NCBI GenBank assembly: GCA_019633425.1 | Contig: WSUB01000169.1 | Span: 1 to 64,000 of the forward strand | Length of the DNA: 64,000 nt | Direction of reading: 5' to 3' | Origin: Tulasnella sp. 424 | Lineage: Eukaryota > Basidiomycota > Agaricomycetes > Cantharellales > Tulasnellaceae | Shown: piece after piece, positions 1 to 10,930 of the stretch | Numbering within the stretch: the stretch's first letter is position 1 | Layout: each line of letters starts with the position of its first letter | The notes under the pieces: model-generated | The model's database searches: none | What the model was told of the DNA's origin: nothing | What the model saw: only the letters and a program-made list of their open reading frames with translations | Position numbers and translations under genes: made by a program

Positions 1-100
1 TCAGAAGCCTTTGGAGGTAGAGAGGGAGTCTTGCTTCATGATCATCCTGTTTGAGAGGAGGCATGGCGTCTGTGGGGGAGGATTTGTGGTTCTCTGACAT
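1..100 (-). CDS. 5' end of an unrecognised gene, paralogue of the gene at 27988-29252 (partial)
   Basis: Only the first 33 codons are inside the window; the gene runs off the left edge. The start codon is the complement of 98-100. The N-terminus begins MSENHKSS and carries LPLYLQRLL. The intact paralogue begins MSKNNKSN and also has LPLYLQRLL at about the same distance from its start. Upstream sequence is homologous as well (see the repeat entry), so this is a duplicated gene and not a chance ORF. The family is unknown to me, and whether this copy is intact cannot be judged from here. Confidence 0.7.
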   Translation of the reverse strand, partial: MSENHKSSPTDAMPPLKQDDHEARLPLYLQRLL

Positions 101-565
101 GCCGTTCTGAGTTGAACTTATCTCCTTGCCGGCTGGTTGGTAGGTCAGTAAGTGGCGTCATGTGTACGAAGTTTGGGAGATACACCGATTTGGGAACGAA
201 ATGCACACAGGGTGTCCCACGCCGCCTTTGTTGTATAATGTGCGTTCCCTGCTTTAGACTTTTCCATTAGGGGAAAGGTATGAGGATGAGATCAGGAGCT
301 GAAAGACAAGAATGTGTAAGCCCAGATAGTGCTGCTGGCGCAGTGGTTCCTGTTTCAATGCGCACCGTCTGTGGAAGCAGGCTCGATAACCCGTCGTGCA
401 GGATCCTCAGGTGTCACGGATGGGCAAACCCGAACGGAACTATGCGTATACATTTGCACGTTTATACCAGCCTTCGGTGTTCCGAAGCCTTTCACGTGTT
501 ACCAGCGGTCCTCTTAATGACACCATGGTGCAATTCGGGGTCAAGAGAACCCGCCATACTACACT
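1..565. repeat. Diverged direct repeat, copy 1 (partner 29155-29715)
   Basis: The segment matches 29155-29715 in the same orientation. It covers the 5' coding end of the paralogous genes, their promoter and several hundred bases beyond. Shared landmarks include AGGCTCGATAAC, GGGCAAACCC, TTTTACGTGTTACC-like sequence and ACCCCATGGTGCAAT-like sequence, separated by small indels and substitutions. Open frames on the plus strand here have no counterpart with preserved frame in the partner, so they are treated as chance. This is an old segmental duplication. Confidence 0.75.
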
Positions 566-1469
566 GGCCCGGGTAGCTTACAGCCATTTGCAGCTGAGTT
601 TGCCAAAACAAACTTAAAAAATGGGGACAGAGCTATTCTACAGGTCTCCCCGCTGTTCTCGCGGCCTAGAAAGTGCTAGTGGAGCTTCAAAGGTCCATAT
701 TCCGATTTAGACCAAAGCCTTCTGTCCCTGATCTCTATGTTAGGATATGCTGGCTTACTATTTCCAAGACAGAGCTTTCAAAGAGCATACGTATATTCTT
801 TAGAAGCTATTTGGAGGTCCATACAAGTGAATCCCATCGCATGGTTCATCCCCGATGAAAAAACACGTCCAGTTAAGGAATCGACTTTTCAGCCCGTAAC
901 AGGCACCTCAGAGCCCTAAAGGCTTATTGTATTATGCTGCTTGCAAAAAATTAGAGAAAAACGAGCGAGAAATACGTCGCCGACGGAATACGTCGAAAAT
1001 TACGTCATGTTGGCTTTGTGCCAACTTTGCTGCAAACAGCTGTAATTGTTCGAAATTACATAATGTTCTGGGACTCGGACCCTTCGCTGCCGAGCCGGCT
1101 TCAGAGTCCCATCTCTGAAAAACTCACAAGAGTCGGAGCGTGGCGGACTTCGCTTCGCTCCGCGGCACACTACCAGAGAGCACCTCTCCTCCTCGCGATC
1201 CAGGATCATCGGCAACACTCCACCACTGGCCTAGAACCCTCCTGGAATGGACTTTATTACGTACTTTGTACCCCTTGTGAGGCCCGATGAAAGCCGGGCC
1301 CCGTCTTAACGGCTTTATTGCGATAAACCCGAGATTCTCTCGCTCCCTCTCGCGATTCGGGATGCCCACCCCCAGACGTCTCCAACAATCAAATCAAATC
1401 AATGCAATCAATTACATTTGTAAACATCTTACATCAAGAACAAGTGGGGTGACGTGCGACTACACTGGC
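566..1469. other. Intergenic, no gene recognised
   Basis: About 0.9 kb lie between the duplicated segment and the 3' end of the first GMC gene. Short open frames exist on both strands, but none has a recognisable protein pattern, paralogue or splice structure. Nothing functional is claimed. Confidence 0.4.
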
Positions 1470-3428
1470 TCACATGACGGGTAGTAAGCGGCCAGGGAAA
1501 CCCAATACCAACTCCGGTTCCTTGAGGAAGTCATTCTCACCGGACTTCCTAGGGTCGCGTCGGAAGACAAAGACGGCCTCGGGAATATCCTTATCCCTAG
1601 TCCACGAGCGCTGCGCTCCTGGACGAAGCTGAACATAGTCGTTCTGCCCTCCATTCGCGACGTTACCTTGGTCCGACACCCAGACTTGGATCGTCTCCCC
1701 GGAGTGGTTAACAACCTTCAGCTCATTATCCTTCGGCTTTTCAAGACTGTCGCGTGGTAGCAAGAGGCGGGACAGGCGAATCGACAGTGCAGCGAGGGTT
1801 AAGGAGGGATTGGCGTCGGGTAGCTCACGGAATACAGACATATCGCAAATATAAACACCTCCATGTCCCTTGAGCGATAGGTTCTCATCGACTGGACCAT
1901 CCCCGCCCTCAAGCGCCATAGGAAGTGTGCCCATCTCGTGCCCAAGGACGCCCATACGCAACCGTTGGAAGTACTTAGGCGTCGTGCCCTGCTGTGCGAC
2001 TTTTGGGTATGGGTCGGCGAATTCGTCTTGGGTGTCCTCTTTGTCGTCTTGGTCGAGGAACTCCACTTTCAGAACGTCTTGAATCGTTTTCATAGCCGCC
2101 TTTGTCACGGTTTCCATCGTCTGCTGTTCAGCTCTGTTCAAGGGCTCCTCGTCGCGAGAGATATCGATAACCGGCTCCCGATCGCTGTTGAGCCGAACCT
2201 CTCCTTTCCATCCCGAAGATTTCCTGGTGGTGAAGGTGGTGGTGAGTTTCGGAATGTCGTCGTCGATGCCTTTTGCTCTCGGTAGGAATCCCGACGAGTC
2301 CAAACACAGGTTGACGAGAGCGATCTCCGCTCCGAGCCAGACGTATGTCTGCAGTTTCATCGGCCCTACTTCCGACCTGACCGAAGGATCCTGGTAGCGG
2401 AAAGGTCGAATCTTGTAGAAGATCTCGTGGTCCTTCAAAGTTACTTTCTCCCTCGACGGCAGGTCGGCATTACTTCTCAGCAGGATTGCCGGGCTAGCAA
2501 CGCTGCCCGCACAGAGAACCACCTTGCCGCCCGCCGCGAGCTGGATGTCGATTTCGTTTCCGGAGGCGGTCTTCACTTTGACCTTGTCGGCCGTTCTGAC
2601 GCCACCAGTTTGCGTCCAGACGATCTCCCTCGCCTCGACGCCGAGCAGGATTTTGAAACTTTCTTGCTTCGCCATTGGCTTGCTCGTGGCGATTTGCAGA
2701 AGCTTGTCGATGGTGCTGAAAGCCCCCTTCGACGACCCTGCGTAACGAACTTCTGAAGCGGTGCGGCCCCATTGCCATTGAACGTTGGCCCCGCGGCCCG
2801 CGTCGTCCATGTTGAGACGTTCCATGACATGCTGATGAATGGTTTTCGTCCACGGTAAGGCGAGGTTCATCAGCCTCTCAGCCATTTCGTAGAACTCGCT
2901 TGTCAAGGCAGTCCGAACGGCATCCGAGAAGCAGGTCTGGAGTGCTCTATCATGCATCCGTGGTGCGTAAAGCCCCCAGGTCGTGCTTCGACCTCCAAGG
3001 CAGTGCATCGGGCCACCGTTCCAGGTCTCCTTGGCCCCTCGGACGTCGTAGTCGCCCTTGAACGTAGTGAAGAAAAGACCGTTTTGGTGTCCACGATCTT
3101 TCTGGGCGCCACCTGGCCGAGCGGAGTTCAGGCAGTAGGAATGGAAGACGAGGTCGCCTTTCTCAATCACGAGGATTTTCTTTGCGCCATCTCCGATCTT
3201 GGAATTGGTGTCGAAGAGATCTCCGGCCAGAACTCCACCGCCCATACCGGTTCCGACGATGATGATGTCGTACGGCCCAGCGTCTGCCGCCGCTTGAGCG
3301 GTGAGGTTGAAGTATTTGCGTTGAAGCTCGTTGTTGAAAACCGGGTCGGTGCTGGAAGGGATACTGGATGTTCGAGAGGCGGGGTCCGGACCCTCGGGCG
3401 CCCAAGGCCGATTTTGAGTCGTGCCCCA
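1470..3428 (-). CDS. GMC-family FAD oxidoreductase with C-terminal beta-rich domain (copy 1, 5' end unresolved)
   Basis: The main exon encodes a glucose-methanol-choline type flavoprotein. The frame stays open upstream of the first in-frame ATG (3245) back to an acceptor-like CTCTAG at 3429-3434, giving about 652 residues. That ATG lies inside the dinucleotide-binding motif (YDIIIVGTG then MGGGVLAGDLFD), so it cannot be the true start. The GMC C-terminal signature is present: GHEMGTLPM, GVYICDMSVF and NPSLTLAALS, giving the catalytic His and Asn. A last segment of about 85 residues (VVNHSGETIQVWVSDQGN, then RPGAQRSW) is shared by all four paralogues. The residues just after the acceptor (TTQNRPWAPEG) resemble the last trefoil strand of the other copies, but no complete trefoil can be read upstream. 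The N-terminal module may be lost or decayed. No signal peptide is visible. Confidence 0.8.
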   Translation of the reverse strand, partial: WGTTQNRPWAPEGPDPASRTSSIPSSTDPVFNNELQRKYFNLTAQAAADAGPYDIIIVGTGMGGGVLAGDLFDTNSKIGDGAKKILVIEKGDLVFHSYCLNSARPGGAQKDRGHQNGLFFTTFKGDYDVRGAKETWNGGPMHCLGGRSTTWGLYAPRMHDRALQTCFSDAVRTALTSEFYEMAERLMNLALPWTKTIHQHVMERLNMDDAGRGANVQWQWGRTASEVRYAGSSKGAFSTIDKLLQIATSKPMAKQESFKILLGVEAREIVWTQTGGVRTADKVKVKTASGNEIDIQLAAGGKVVLCAGSVASPAILLRSNADLPSREKVTLKDHEIFYKIRPFRYQDPSVRSEVGPMKLQTYVWLGAEIALVNLCLDSSGFLPRAKGIDDDIPKLTTTFTTRKSSGWKGEVRLNSDREPVIDISRDEEPLNRAEQQTMETVTKAAMKTIQDVLKVEFLDQDDKEDTQDEFADPYPKVAQQGTTPKYFQRLRMGVLGHEMGTLPMALEGGDGPVDENLSLKGHGGVYICDMSVFRELPDANPSLTLAALSIRLSRLLLPRDSLEKPKDNELKVVNHSGETIQVWVSDQGNVANGGQNDYVQLRPGAQRSWTRDKDIPEAVFVFRRDPRKSGENDFLKEPELVLGFPGRLLPVM

Positions 3429-4372
3429 CTAGAGAAAGGGATATGAATCAGCACCATGGTGGGACCACCGAACAATCTACTTGCCTGGTTCGCGTCACCC
3501 TGTACGGAAGATGAGATCTTAGCACTTTGTGGCATTACAGCGGAGGACATGGAGACGCACCATCTGAGAAGGATTTGGAATTCGTTGAAGTTGAAGTTTG
3601 AGAGAGGAGGAGGAGAGATAGAGGTACGTCTGGGAGACTCAAGTCACGGTTTGAGAGAGCACAGCGGGAGATTGAGTAGTAATTATCAAGATGAGATCAA
3701 GGAGGGCCTAGGGGATACCCCATTTCTCAACGAAGGTTCGAGGTCTGGGTTGTTCGAAAAGGGTGGCGAGGTACGTCTAACCTTCAACGACACGGTTTGA
3801 AAGAAGCGCAATCCATATTTGAGACAGGCAACGCCGGTCTTCTAACCAAGAGGCGACGGAGTAACCAGTTGTGGGTTCCCGCTTGTTTGTTAACCTTTGT
3901 GACAGTAGATCGTGTTGCAGTCCGGAACCGCGTGCTGGCAACACGGCAATGTACCATCCACCAGGACTACGATCCTCCCACCCTTTCTGGCTCGGGAACT
4001 CCGATGCAGTGGTTACAGAACCAAGTTGCCTATACGATCCATGAATTATCCTTTGAGGAAGCTCGAATAACCTCGACTTCACAATCCACCTCGCCTCGTA
4101 CGTTTGTTCTGATCATCTATCTGATCCTGTCACACCTTAAACTTGCATCCAGAAGAATACAGAGCTGAAAAGGAAGGAATGCTCATGGCCTAGAGCTCTG
4201 AACTTCAGGATTTCAGCCGCGAGATTCCCGAAAGGACTTCGTTTAACGCAGCCAATCGAGCGCAGACAGCAACATCTGCGTGATTCTTATCGCCTTGCTC
4301 TTCCCATCGAATCTGATTTTCAACACCCCCCCTCCTCTCATCTGCTCACTCCCGTGGTGATCGCTACCGACA
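3429..4372. other. Divergent upstream region between GMC copies 1 and 2, with an imperfect tandem repeat
   Basis: The region should hold the 5' exons of GMC copy 1 (minus) and the promoter of GMC copy 2 (plus). On the minus strand a possible small exon ends GDANQ, just before a GC-AG type intron that would join at 3428; this is tentative. Two related stretches lie 147 bp apart, around 3621 and 3768. Each has GAGGTACGTCT followed by CACGGTTTGA or close to it. The last 190 bp before 4373 resemble the promoter of the two DyP genes, including a TCTCATCTGCTC block just before the start codon. Confidence 0.5.
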
Positions 4373-6945
4373 ATGGGGGATCTTTCTGATGGACTGTACA
4401 AAATCAAGTCATTGAAGCACGACAAGTATGCCGAAAACTGGCCAGACAACGATCCGGGTATCGGAATTGGCAACTATTTCCCAAATTCGAAGAGGAATAT
4501 AGTGAGTGGTAACCTCTGAACGTATGCTCGCGTTTCATTCTCATCCCCTCCCAGTGGAAGATCACGCGAACGCGCTCCTCCAATAATACCTACACCATCG
4601 AGAGTGCAGACGACGGTTCAAAAATGACGTTTATCGACAGAAGGGAGAGGCCCGCCCTTCGCGCTAAAGGATCGGACGCGAACACCACCTGGAAAATCGT
4701 AAACGACGGAGCTTACGTGAAGTACGAACCACAGTTGACCTTGCTTTCAGTCGCTAACTGGATATCCTATGTAGGTTTTACCCTGACGGAGATCGGTTTA
4801 GATCACTAGCGGTGGATATGTTCGAGTACAGTGGATATTCCTACGTGAGTGATATAGCCACGTTAGAATGACTGGGTTCGTTGACACCCGAAATACAGCT
4901 GTGTCTCCTTAGGAACGATAACAATGTTAGTGAGCTTATCCAATATATTGATTTCGATTGCTCATTTTCTCGCAACCCAGTCGCGCGGCCAATGCTGGGA
5001 TTTCCATCGGGTGGACGAATCGGGAAGGCCTTTCCCTGCTTCACCGCCAGCGTCAAATCTCCCGAACACCACGAACACGTCCTCTGCATCCTTCCAGTCG
5101 CAATTCTTCCCTCTTTCGGCAGAAAAGGCCAAAGAGTCTTCCTACGACATTATCGTTGTCGGAACAGGAATTGGGGGAGGAGTCCTAGCCGGAGACCTGT
5201 TCGACACCAACATAAAGCTTGGGGAGAGCGGAAAAAGTGTCCTAGTCATTGAACGAGGCGATCTCGTCTTTCATTCCCACTGCCTCAATACCGCTCGGCC
5301 GGTGGGGCTCGGAAAAGACCGCGGTCAACAGAACGACTCGTTCTTCGCCTCCTTTAAGAAAGACTATGTCTTTACCGACCAAGAAAGCAGGGATCTGTGG
5401 AAGGGCGGACCGATGTATTGCCTTGGAGGCAGGAGCGCAGCTTGGGGCCTTTTCTTACCCCGGGTTCACGATGATACCCTTAAGGACTTCTTCCCCGAGT
5501 CCGTCGCGCGGGAACTGCTCAACGAGTATTACGAGAAGGCCGAGATTCTCATGAACCTCTCGTTGCCGGAAACCCGAGCATTGCATCAGCACCTGATGGA
5601 GCGCCTCAACATGGGCTCCGATGCCGGAGTCGGGAGTCGGCTCAACATCCCCAATCCGGACTTGAAGGTCCAGTGGCAATGGGGTCGAATCGCTTCGGAG
5701 TTCAGTCAATCGCAGAATTTCGATTTCGCAGAAGGCGCGTACAGCACAATCGACAAGCTTCTTGAAATCGCCATGAGCCCGAAACGTCCCAATTTCGACA
5801 TGCTCCTCGGAGCGGAGGCTCGGAGTCTCACCTGGACGGGTCCCAACAGTCGGTCAGTCAAGGGCGTAATGGTACGCACTGCCACGGGCGACCACGAGAT
5901 CAAAGTCACCCCTGGCAGCGGAAGGGTGGTTCTCTGCGCCGGAAGTGTCGCCTCGCCGACCATTTTGATGAGGAGTGGAGTCGATCTGAAGGCCATGGGC
6001 GGATGCCATCTCACCGACCACGATATCATCTTCCGCGCCAAATCGTTCCGCTACACCAATCCCGCTGTCCGAAGGGAGATCGGTTCGATGAAGTTGCAGA
6101 CCTACGTCGACTTGGGCAAGGGCAACGTTGTCCTCGCCAATATGTCGATTGACGCTTCATCATTCCTTCCTAGAGGTCGTACCAGAGATAACACCCTACC
6201 AAAGTTCATCATGGTCTTCATTATGCGCGCCCCTTTGAGAGCTAAAAACCTTATTACGCTCGGCGTGGATGGTGAACCCCAAGTTACTATCCGCCGGTCA
6301 CCTGCCCGTCAAGCCCCTAACCAAGAAGAGAACGATAGGAAGAAGCTGAACGCCTTGACCGAGTCCACTATGGAGACGATCCAGAGGGTGTTGCAGATAG
6401 AGTTCGTGGATCAAGATGGCGAGACCAACGACTTCAAGTCTCTCGAGCTCGGAGGCGTGGCGCACGAACTGGGAACGGTGCCCATGCCCATGGGGGAAAA
6501 ATCATCAGACCCATACTGCGTCGATTCAGATCTCAAACTGCAAGGTCGAGAAGGGGTCTACGTTTGCGACCTTTCCGTCTTTCCTTACTCCCCCGAGGCC
6601 AATCCAACCCTGACGCTGGCTGCTCTTTCACTGCGATTGTCGCGTCATCTGCTTCCCCGACTCAACGTCAAGGTAACAGCGTCGGACACGGACACAGTTC
6701 ACGTCGTCAACCACTCGGGCCAAAAGTTCCGGGTCTGGGTGTCAAACCGCGCTCGCGTCTCGACTCAGGATGCAGGAGAGAAGGGTGTCGAGCTAGAGCC
6801 GGGTAAGCAGGTTCAATGGAAGAGAAAGAACGGGGTGCACGAAGCTGCCCTCGTTTACAGGTGCGATCAGACGGAAAATTGGTTGTACGTCAAGGTTCCC
6901 GAGCTATTCGTGGCGCAGCCGGGAAAGGTATTAGCCGTTATGTAA
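4373..6945 (+). CDS. Beta-trefoil / GMC oxidoreductase chimera (copy 2)
   Basis: The spliced model is join(4373..4501, 4555..4721, 4775..4844, 4899..4925, 4981..6945), 785 residues, all junctions GT-AG and in frame. Residues 1-145 look like a beta-trefoil: GLYKIKS, a first WKITRT strand, NTTWKIVND then YVKFYPDG, and a closing CWDFHRVD. This is the three-fold pattern of ricin-B lectins and I66 peptidase inhibitors. A low-complexity linker leads to the GMC core: YDIIVVGTGIGGGVLAGD for FAD binding, GGRSAAWGLF, and AHELGTVPM with NPTLTLAALS giving the catalytic His and Asn. A C-terminal domain of about 85 residues follows (HVVNHSGQKFRVWVSN). No signal peptide is seen, so it is probably cytosolic. 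The trefoil and promoter are much closer to those of the DyP genes than to GMC copies 3 and 4. Substrate is unknown. Confidence 0.85.
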
Positions 6946-7923
6946 CTCATTTAGGATTCACAAGCATAATGTGCAGAATTGAAGTAAATTTGTCTGCGTG
7001 TGCTGCGCGATGCGTTCGTATATAGTGACTGTGTTCCTGCGTCATGAAGGTTTCTCAACCCAGAAAGGGGCGGAAGAGCATGAACCCACCCGACCGAGAA
7101 GGGCCTCAGGCCTGTGAGCCAAGTGGCAGGATCATTTGTCTGATTCGAATCACATCTGGCACGCTAAACTATAATCGATATCTACTTCAAGTCAACGTCG
7201 GCAGCACTCGATGCGAGAGAAGCCTGGTAGGAGCCACTGGTATCAGAATGGGTCGTGAAACAGCGCTTTCGGTCATATCCCTTCTGCTAGGTCTGGTCTA
7301 CAGCGTCGTCTCTCGGTAGGACACCAAGCCGTCCCGCTGGATGCCGCTACGATACACCTTCGACTAACTGACCCTATTGAAAATATAATGGGGACCAGCA
7401 GAGAAGTTCCAACTGATTTCTAATGCAGTTATCCGACCATTGCTTTAGTATTAATGAGCTGGATCGCACCTTCGAGCTGGCTCTATCTCCGATACAGCGC
7501 ATCAGGCAAACATGTGTCCGTTATCGATGCTGTGAGACAACGTAGCCCACTGAGTTCTCTGGTTCAAGTGCCCGTACGGGTCAGATGGTACCGTGCTAGC
7601 GGCCTGCAATGGTTCGGATAAGGATCTGTCCTCGTTGCGAGACCGATACCTTCCGGTAACTGCAGCCAGGAAATTAGAACACGAGCCTGAAGGGGGCTAG
7701 GCATTCACGTATTGCGCACGATGTAAAAATGCACAGAGGCCGGTAAAGCGTTGAGTCGCATCAAACCGCAGTTCCGAGGCGGCTCGTGGTTCAGGGAGTA
7801 TTTAAAGGTGGGCCTTTGAATATGAAATAAATGTGAATGCATATCTAAGGGGTTTCCTTTACATAAACGCATAGATCCCAAGTAGCGAAGGGATAGGAGG
7901 TTGCCCAGAGAGGCATATGATGT
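6946..7923. other. Intergenic between two convergent oxidoreductase genes
   Basis: GMC copy 2 (plus) and DyP copy A (minus) converge here. The part after about 7750 is the 3' flank of DyP-A and is homologous, inverted, to the 3' flank of DyP-B. I see no gene between 6946 and 7750; short open frames there have no recognisable pattern. Confidence 0.45.
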
Positions 7924-10900
7924 TCAACCACTGGCCCAAAATCGCAACGTTGATATCGAGGGAACAAAGAAATAATCGCCGCCCCTCGAAGTCACAAAAA
8001 ACTTCGGGGAGGGAATTACACACTTGTTGGCTTCTGGTGAGCCGCCGAGGACCGAGTCCTGTCCTAATATCTCCGACAACGCTTAGTCATTCTCAAAATC
8101 TCTGCTTCAGTTGGGTGGCTCACCGTGTTTAATCTCTTGGCCCGCAATCCTTGGGAAGCACTCCATATTGGCAAAATCCTTCGTTTGGCGTATGAACCCG
8201 TGCTCCAGCGAAGATTGGTAACAAACGAATAAAAGGCCACGCTTGAGCTCAGACTTTTTTGCAATCTTTTCTTTTTGAGTCACCTAAAGTAAACAAGGCG
8301 TCAGCAGTGGATGCGGGAGGGGCTTGATATCATCTTCACCTCAGGCCCATAAGCGATACCAGCACGAAGGATCATCGCCGACTCTAGGTACTTCTTGGTA
8401 TAATCATTCCCAAGATTTCGTGGAGTTACCTTGCGAGTATGGGCCGAGAACGGACAATGTCGAGCACTCGGCAAGGACTCCCCGGGAATCATGTAGTCAA
8501 AGTTGTTGTTCCACTCAAAGTCTTCGGCCTTTTTCTTATCATCATCGGATTCGCGGAATGGCCTCAGTGCCACGGGCGTACCCTTCGTCCGAATAGGATA
8601 GGAATCAGCACACGCCTGCCGGGGTGTAATTGCTGCCACATACCGATTTGTAGCGCCCAAACATGCGCGCCCCAAGAAGCGCAGCACCCTCTTCGTCCGA
8701 TAACCTAGAGCCCGAGTTCACAAACTCCTTAGGTGCGAAGGAACTCCACCACTTTCCAGTCTCCGCTAGCCAGTTATCGAATTCGGGAACGTCTTGTTCA
8801 AGTTTCCTGAAGACCATGATGGTGCCGTTCTTGGTCCACCAAGGACGTTGACCTAGCGCAGGGTCATTCTTGTAACCCATGACTATAACGCCAGGATCGA
8901 CTTCGATTTGGCCTTGATGCTTTGCGACGAGGCCACTGGGAGGAAAGGTCGGATGGGTCCATAATCGACGATCTTAGCGTAACGTAGGAGCTCACCGAAT
9001 AGCGGGCTCCGAAATACCATCGCGGTATCCAAAATGTTCCTTCGTCTGATAAGGATGGGGTCGCTCCCTACCCTCTATGACGACGTGATTGTCGTAGTTC
9101 GTTGACTGACGGAACTGGTCCCTGATTGATTTACTCTTGTTAATGCAGGCGTTTCTATCTGAACACGGCGACGTCAGCTACATTGTCAAAGGCGGCCCGT
9201 GAAGTTATACCTTCCGCAGATACTATGAAGCAGCCGTGAACACCGCCTCTGCCGCCTCGGTCAAAGACCTCGTCCCAATCCAAGCCATCGCCAAGCCACT
9301 TCTTATGTTTACGCATGGGGCCATCGTCGAAGTATACGTCGCCAATCTTGTCCCAGACTCCGAGCTTGTTGAGACCTTCTCTACTTAAGGCTATCTGGAC
9401 TTGGGCTAGGGGGGCATCGTTCCCCCACATCTTTTGACGCAAGAGCTCGATTACATCGTTTGATGTGGTGGGAGTGAAGTTGCGAAGGGCTCTCTTGAAT
9501 TCCCAGACATTGATTATATCGAAAAAGATGAAATCCTCTGCGGTCTGAGTGGGGGAAAGGGTTCAGACTGGTTCAGCTCATTTGGAGGTAGGCTTACCTT
9601 TGGAAACGTGAAGACAACGTCGCCCTGCACTTCGTTCAGATCCGGAAGATCGAAGTTAACCCCAGGTGCTTTCGAATTAGAGACTGTCCACGGAATGTGT
9701 GAGGCCCAATTTCGTCAGGAAAAGCTCATATGTGAACATACGCAGGGCTCGAGGAACTATGGGACGATTCCGGATTTCGGGTCGTAAATCCAAGATATTA
9801 ACGTCGTCCGCCAGTTGAAATTTCCATTTTTGACTTTGCGACTAGGTTGCGAGACAATTAGTAACAGATGCATGTTCTCACATAAGCTCACTGACGTTGT
9901 TACCCGGAAGGATACACAGCTAAGTTTGATGTGTCAACAAACTTAGTCAGACTAACGTGGTTACATCACTCACGTATTTACACTCATAGTAATGGAATAC
10001 ATCCACTGCCGATGATTGAAATCGGTAGCCGTCAGGGTAAAACCTACAAAGAATATCGAGTTGGAGGCTGGAATCCAGGTCGGTCGTGGTTCGTACTTTA
10101 CATAAGCCCCATAGTTCACGATTTTCCAATTGGTGCTACTGGACGACCCTTTAGCAAAAAGGGCGGGTCTGCTGGGTCTATCAATAAATGTCATCTTGGA
10201 ATCGTCTTCTGCACTCTCAATGGTATAGGTATTGCTGGAAGAGCTGGTACGTGTGACCCTCCACTGTGACGGGATGAGAACGAGGACCCGAGCATATGTC
10301 CAGATGGGCAGTACTCACTATATCCCTATTCCTTCCTGGAAAATAGTTGCCGATGCCGATACCCGGATCGTGGTCTGGCCAATTTTCGGCATAGCCGTCG
10401 AACTGGAGCGACTTGATTCTGTACAGGCCATCAGGAAGATCACTCATTGTCGTTGCAATTTGAGCAGGATCGAGCAGATGAGAGGGGAAGGGAGTGTTGA
10501 AAATCCAATATCAGGGGAAGGGGAAGGCAATAAAAAGCAAGTCGAGTTCTTAGCCGTGCTTAATCGGCGGCGTTAAACGAATCGTTTTGGGGCACCTCGA
10601 GGTTGAAATGATGAAGATCTGAGTTTGAGGGTATGGGCATTACTTCCTTACTGGTTGGGAATCGTTCGAGATTCGAACGTAGGGTTTTGCGAGAAGCGCG
10701 ACGTCGACAAAATTGGATCGAACGTTTCGATCAGAATGAACGAGGCGTGAAGCGGTCAGCTTTTCGAACTGCCTCTGAGTGTATTCCATGGAGGTATGAG
10801 CATCTTGATTCCGCAGCCCGCTGCATCGGAAAGCCCCAGCCAGAAGGAGGTAAAACTGTGTTAGATGGTTGGAATCCGATTGATTGCTGTCACAAAATCC

Positions 10901-10930
10901 GTCAAACTCGCGTGACAACGTGACACAGCT
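7750..10930. repeat. Left arm of a large inverted duplication (partner about 22150-25350)
   Basis: The whole DyP-A gene, about 180 bp of 3' flank and about 480 bp of 5' flank are matched in reverse orientation at 22150-25350. All 12 coding exons have identical lengths in the two arms (129, 167, 70, 24, 100, 86, 372, 140, 292, 243, 160, 140 nt). Introns and promoter are also alignable, for example GATCTGAGTTTGAGGGTATG upstream. The arms are separated by about 11 kb carrying the two divergent GMC genes. Confidence 0.85.
7924..10447 (-). CDS. Beta-trefoil / DyP-type heme peroxidase chimera (copy A)
   Basis: Twelve exons can be read: complement(join(7924..8063, 8124..8283, 8340..8582, 8644..8935, 8996..9135, 9173..9544, 9598..9683, 9742..9841, 9896..9919, 9974..10043, 10097..10263, 10319..10447)), 640 residues. 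Residues 1-140 form the trefoil-like module (GLYRIKS, WRVTRT, TNWKIVNYGAYVKFYPDG, KWKFQLAD). The DyP domain follows. LNEVQGDVVFTFPK matches the usual N-terminal strand, and EHFGYRDGISEPA contains the GXXDG motif with the catalytic Asp. CPFSAHTRKVTPR supplies the proximal heme His, and RGLLFVCYQSS plus the SRGGDYFFVPS tail are typical of fungal DyPs. No signal peptide is seen, so an intracellular enzyme is likely. The intron between exons 7 and 8 would be only 37 nt, at the same place in copy B; the alternative is a shared frameshift. DyPs oxidise dyes, phenolics and aromatics with H2O2; the substrate here is unknown. Confidence 0.85.

Noticed and set aside
280..617. Overlapping plus-strand frames near the left end
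   Set aside because: They fall in the duplicated promoter/intergenic repeat, and the frame is not preserved in the partner at 29155-29715.
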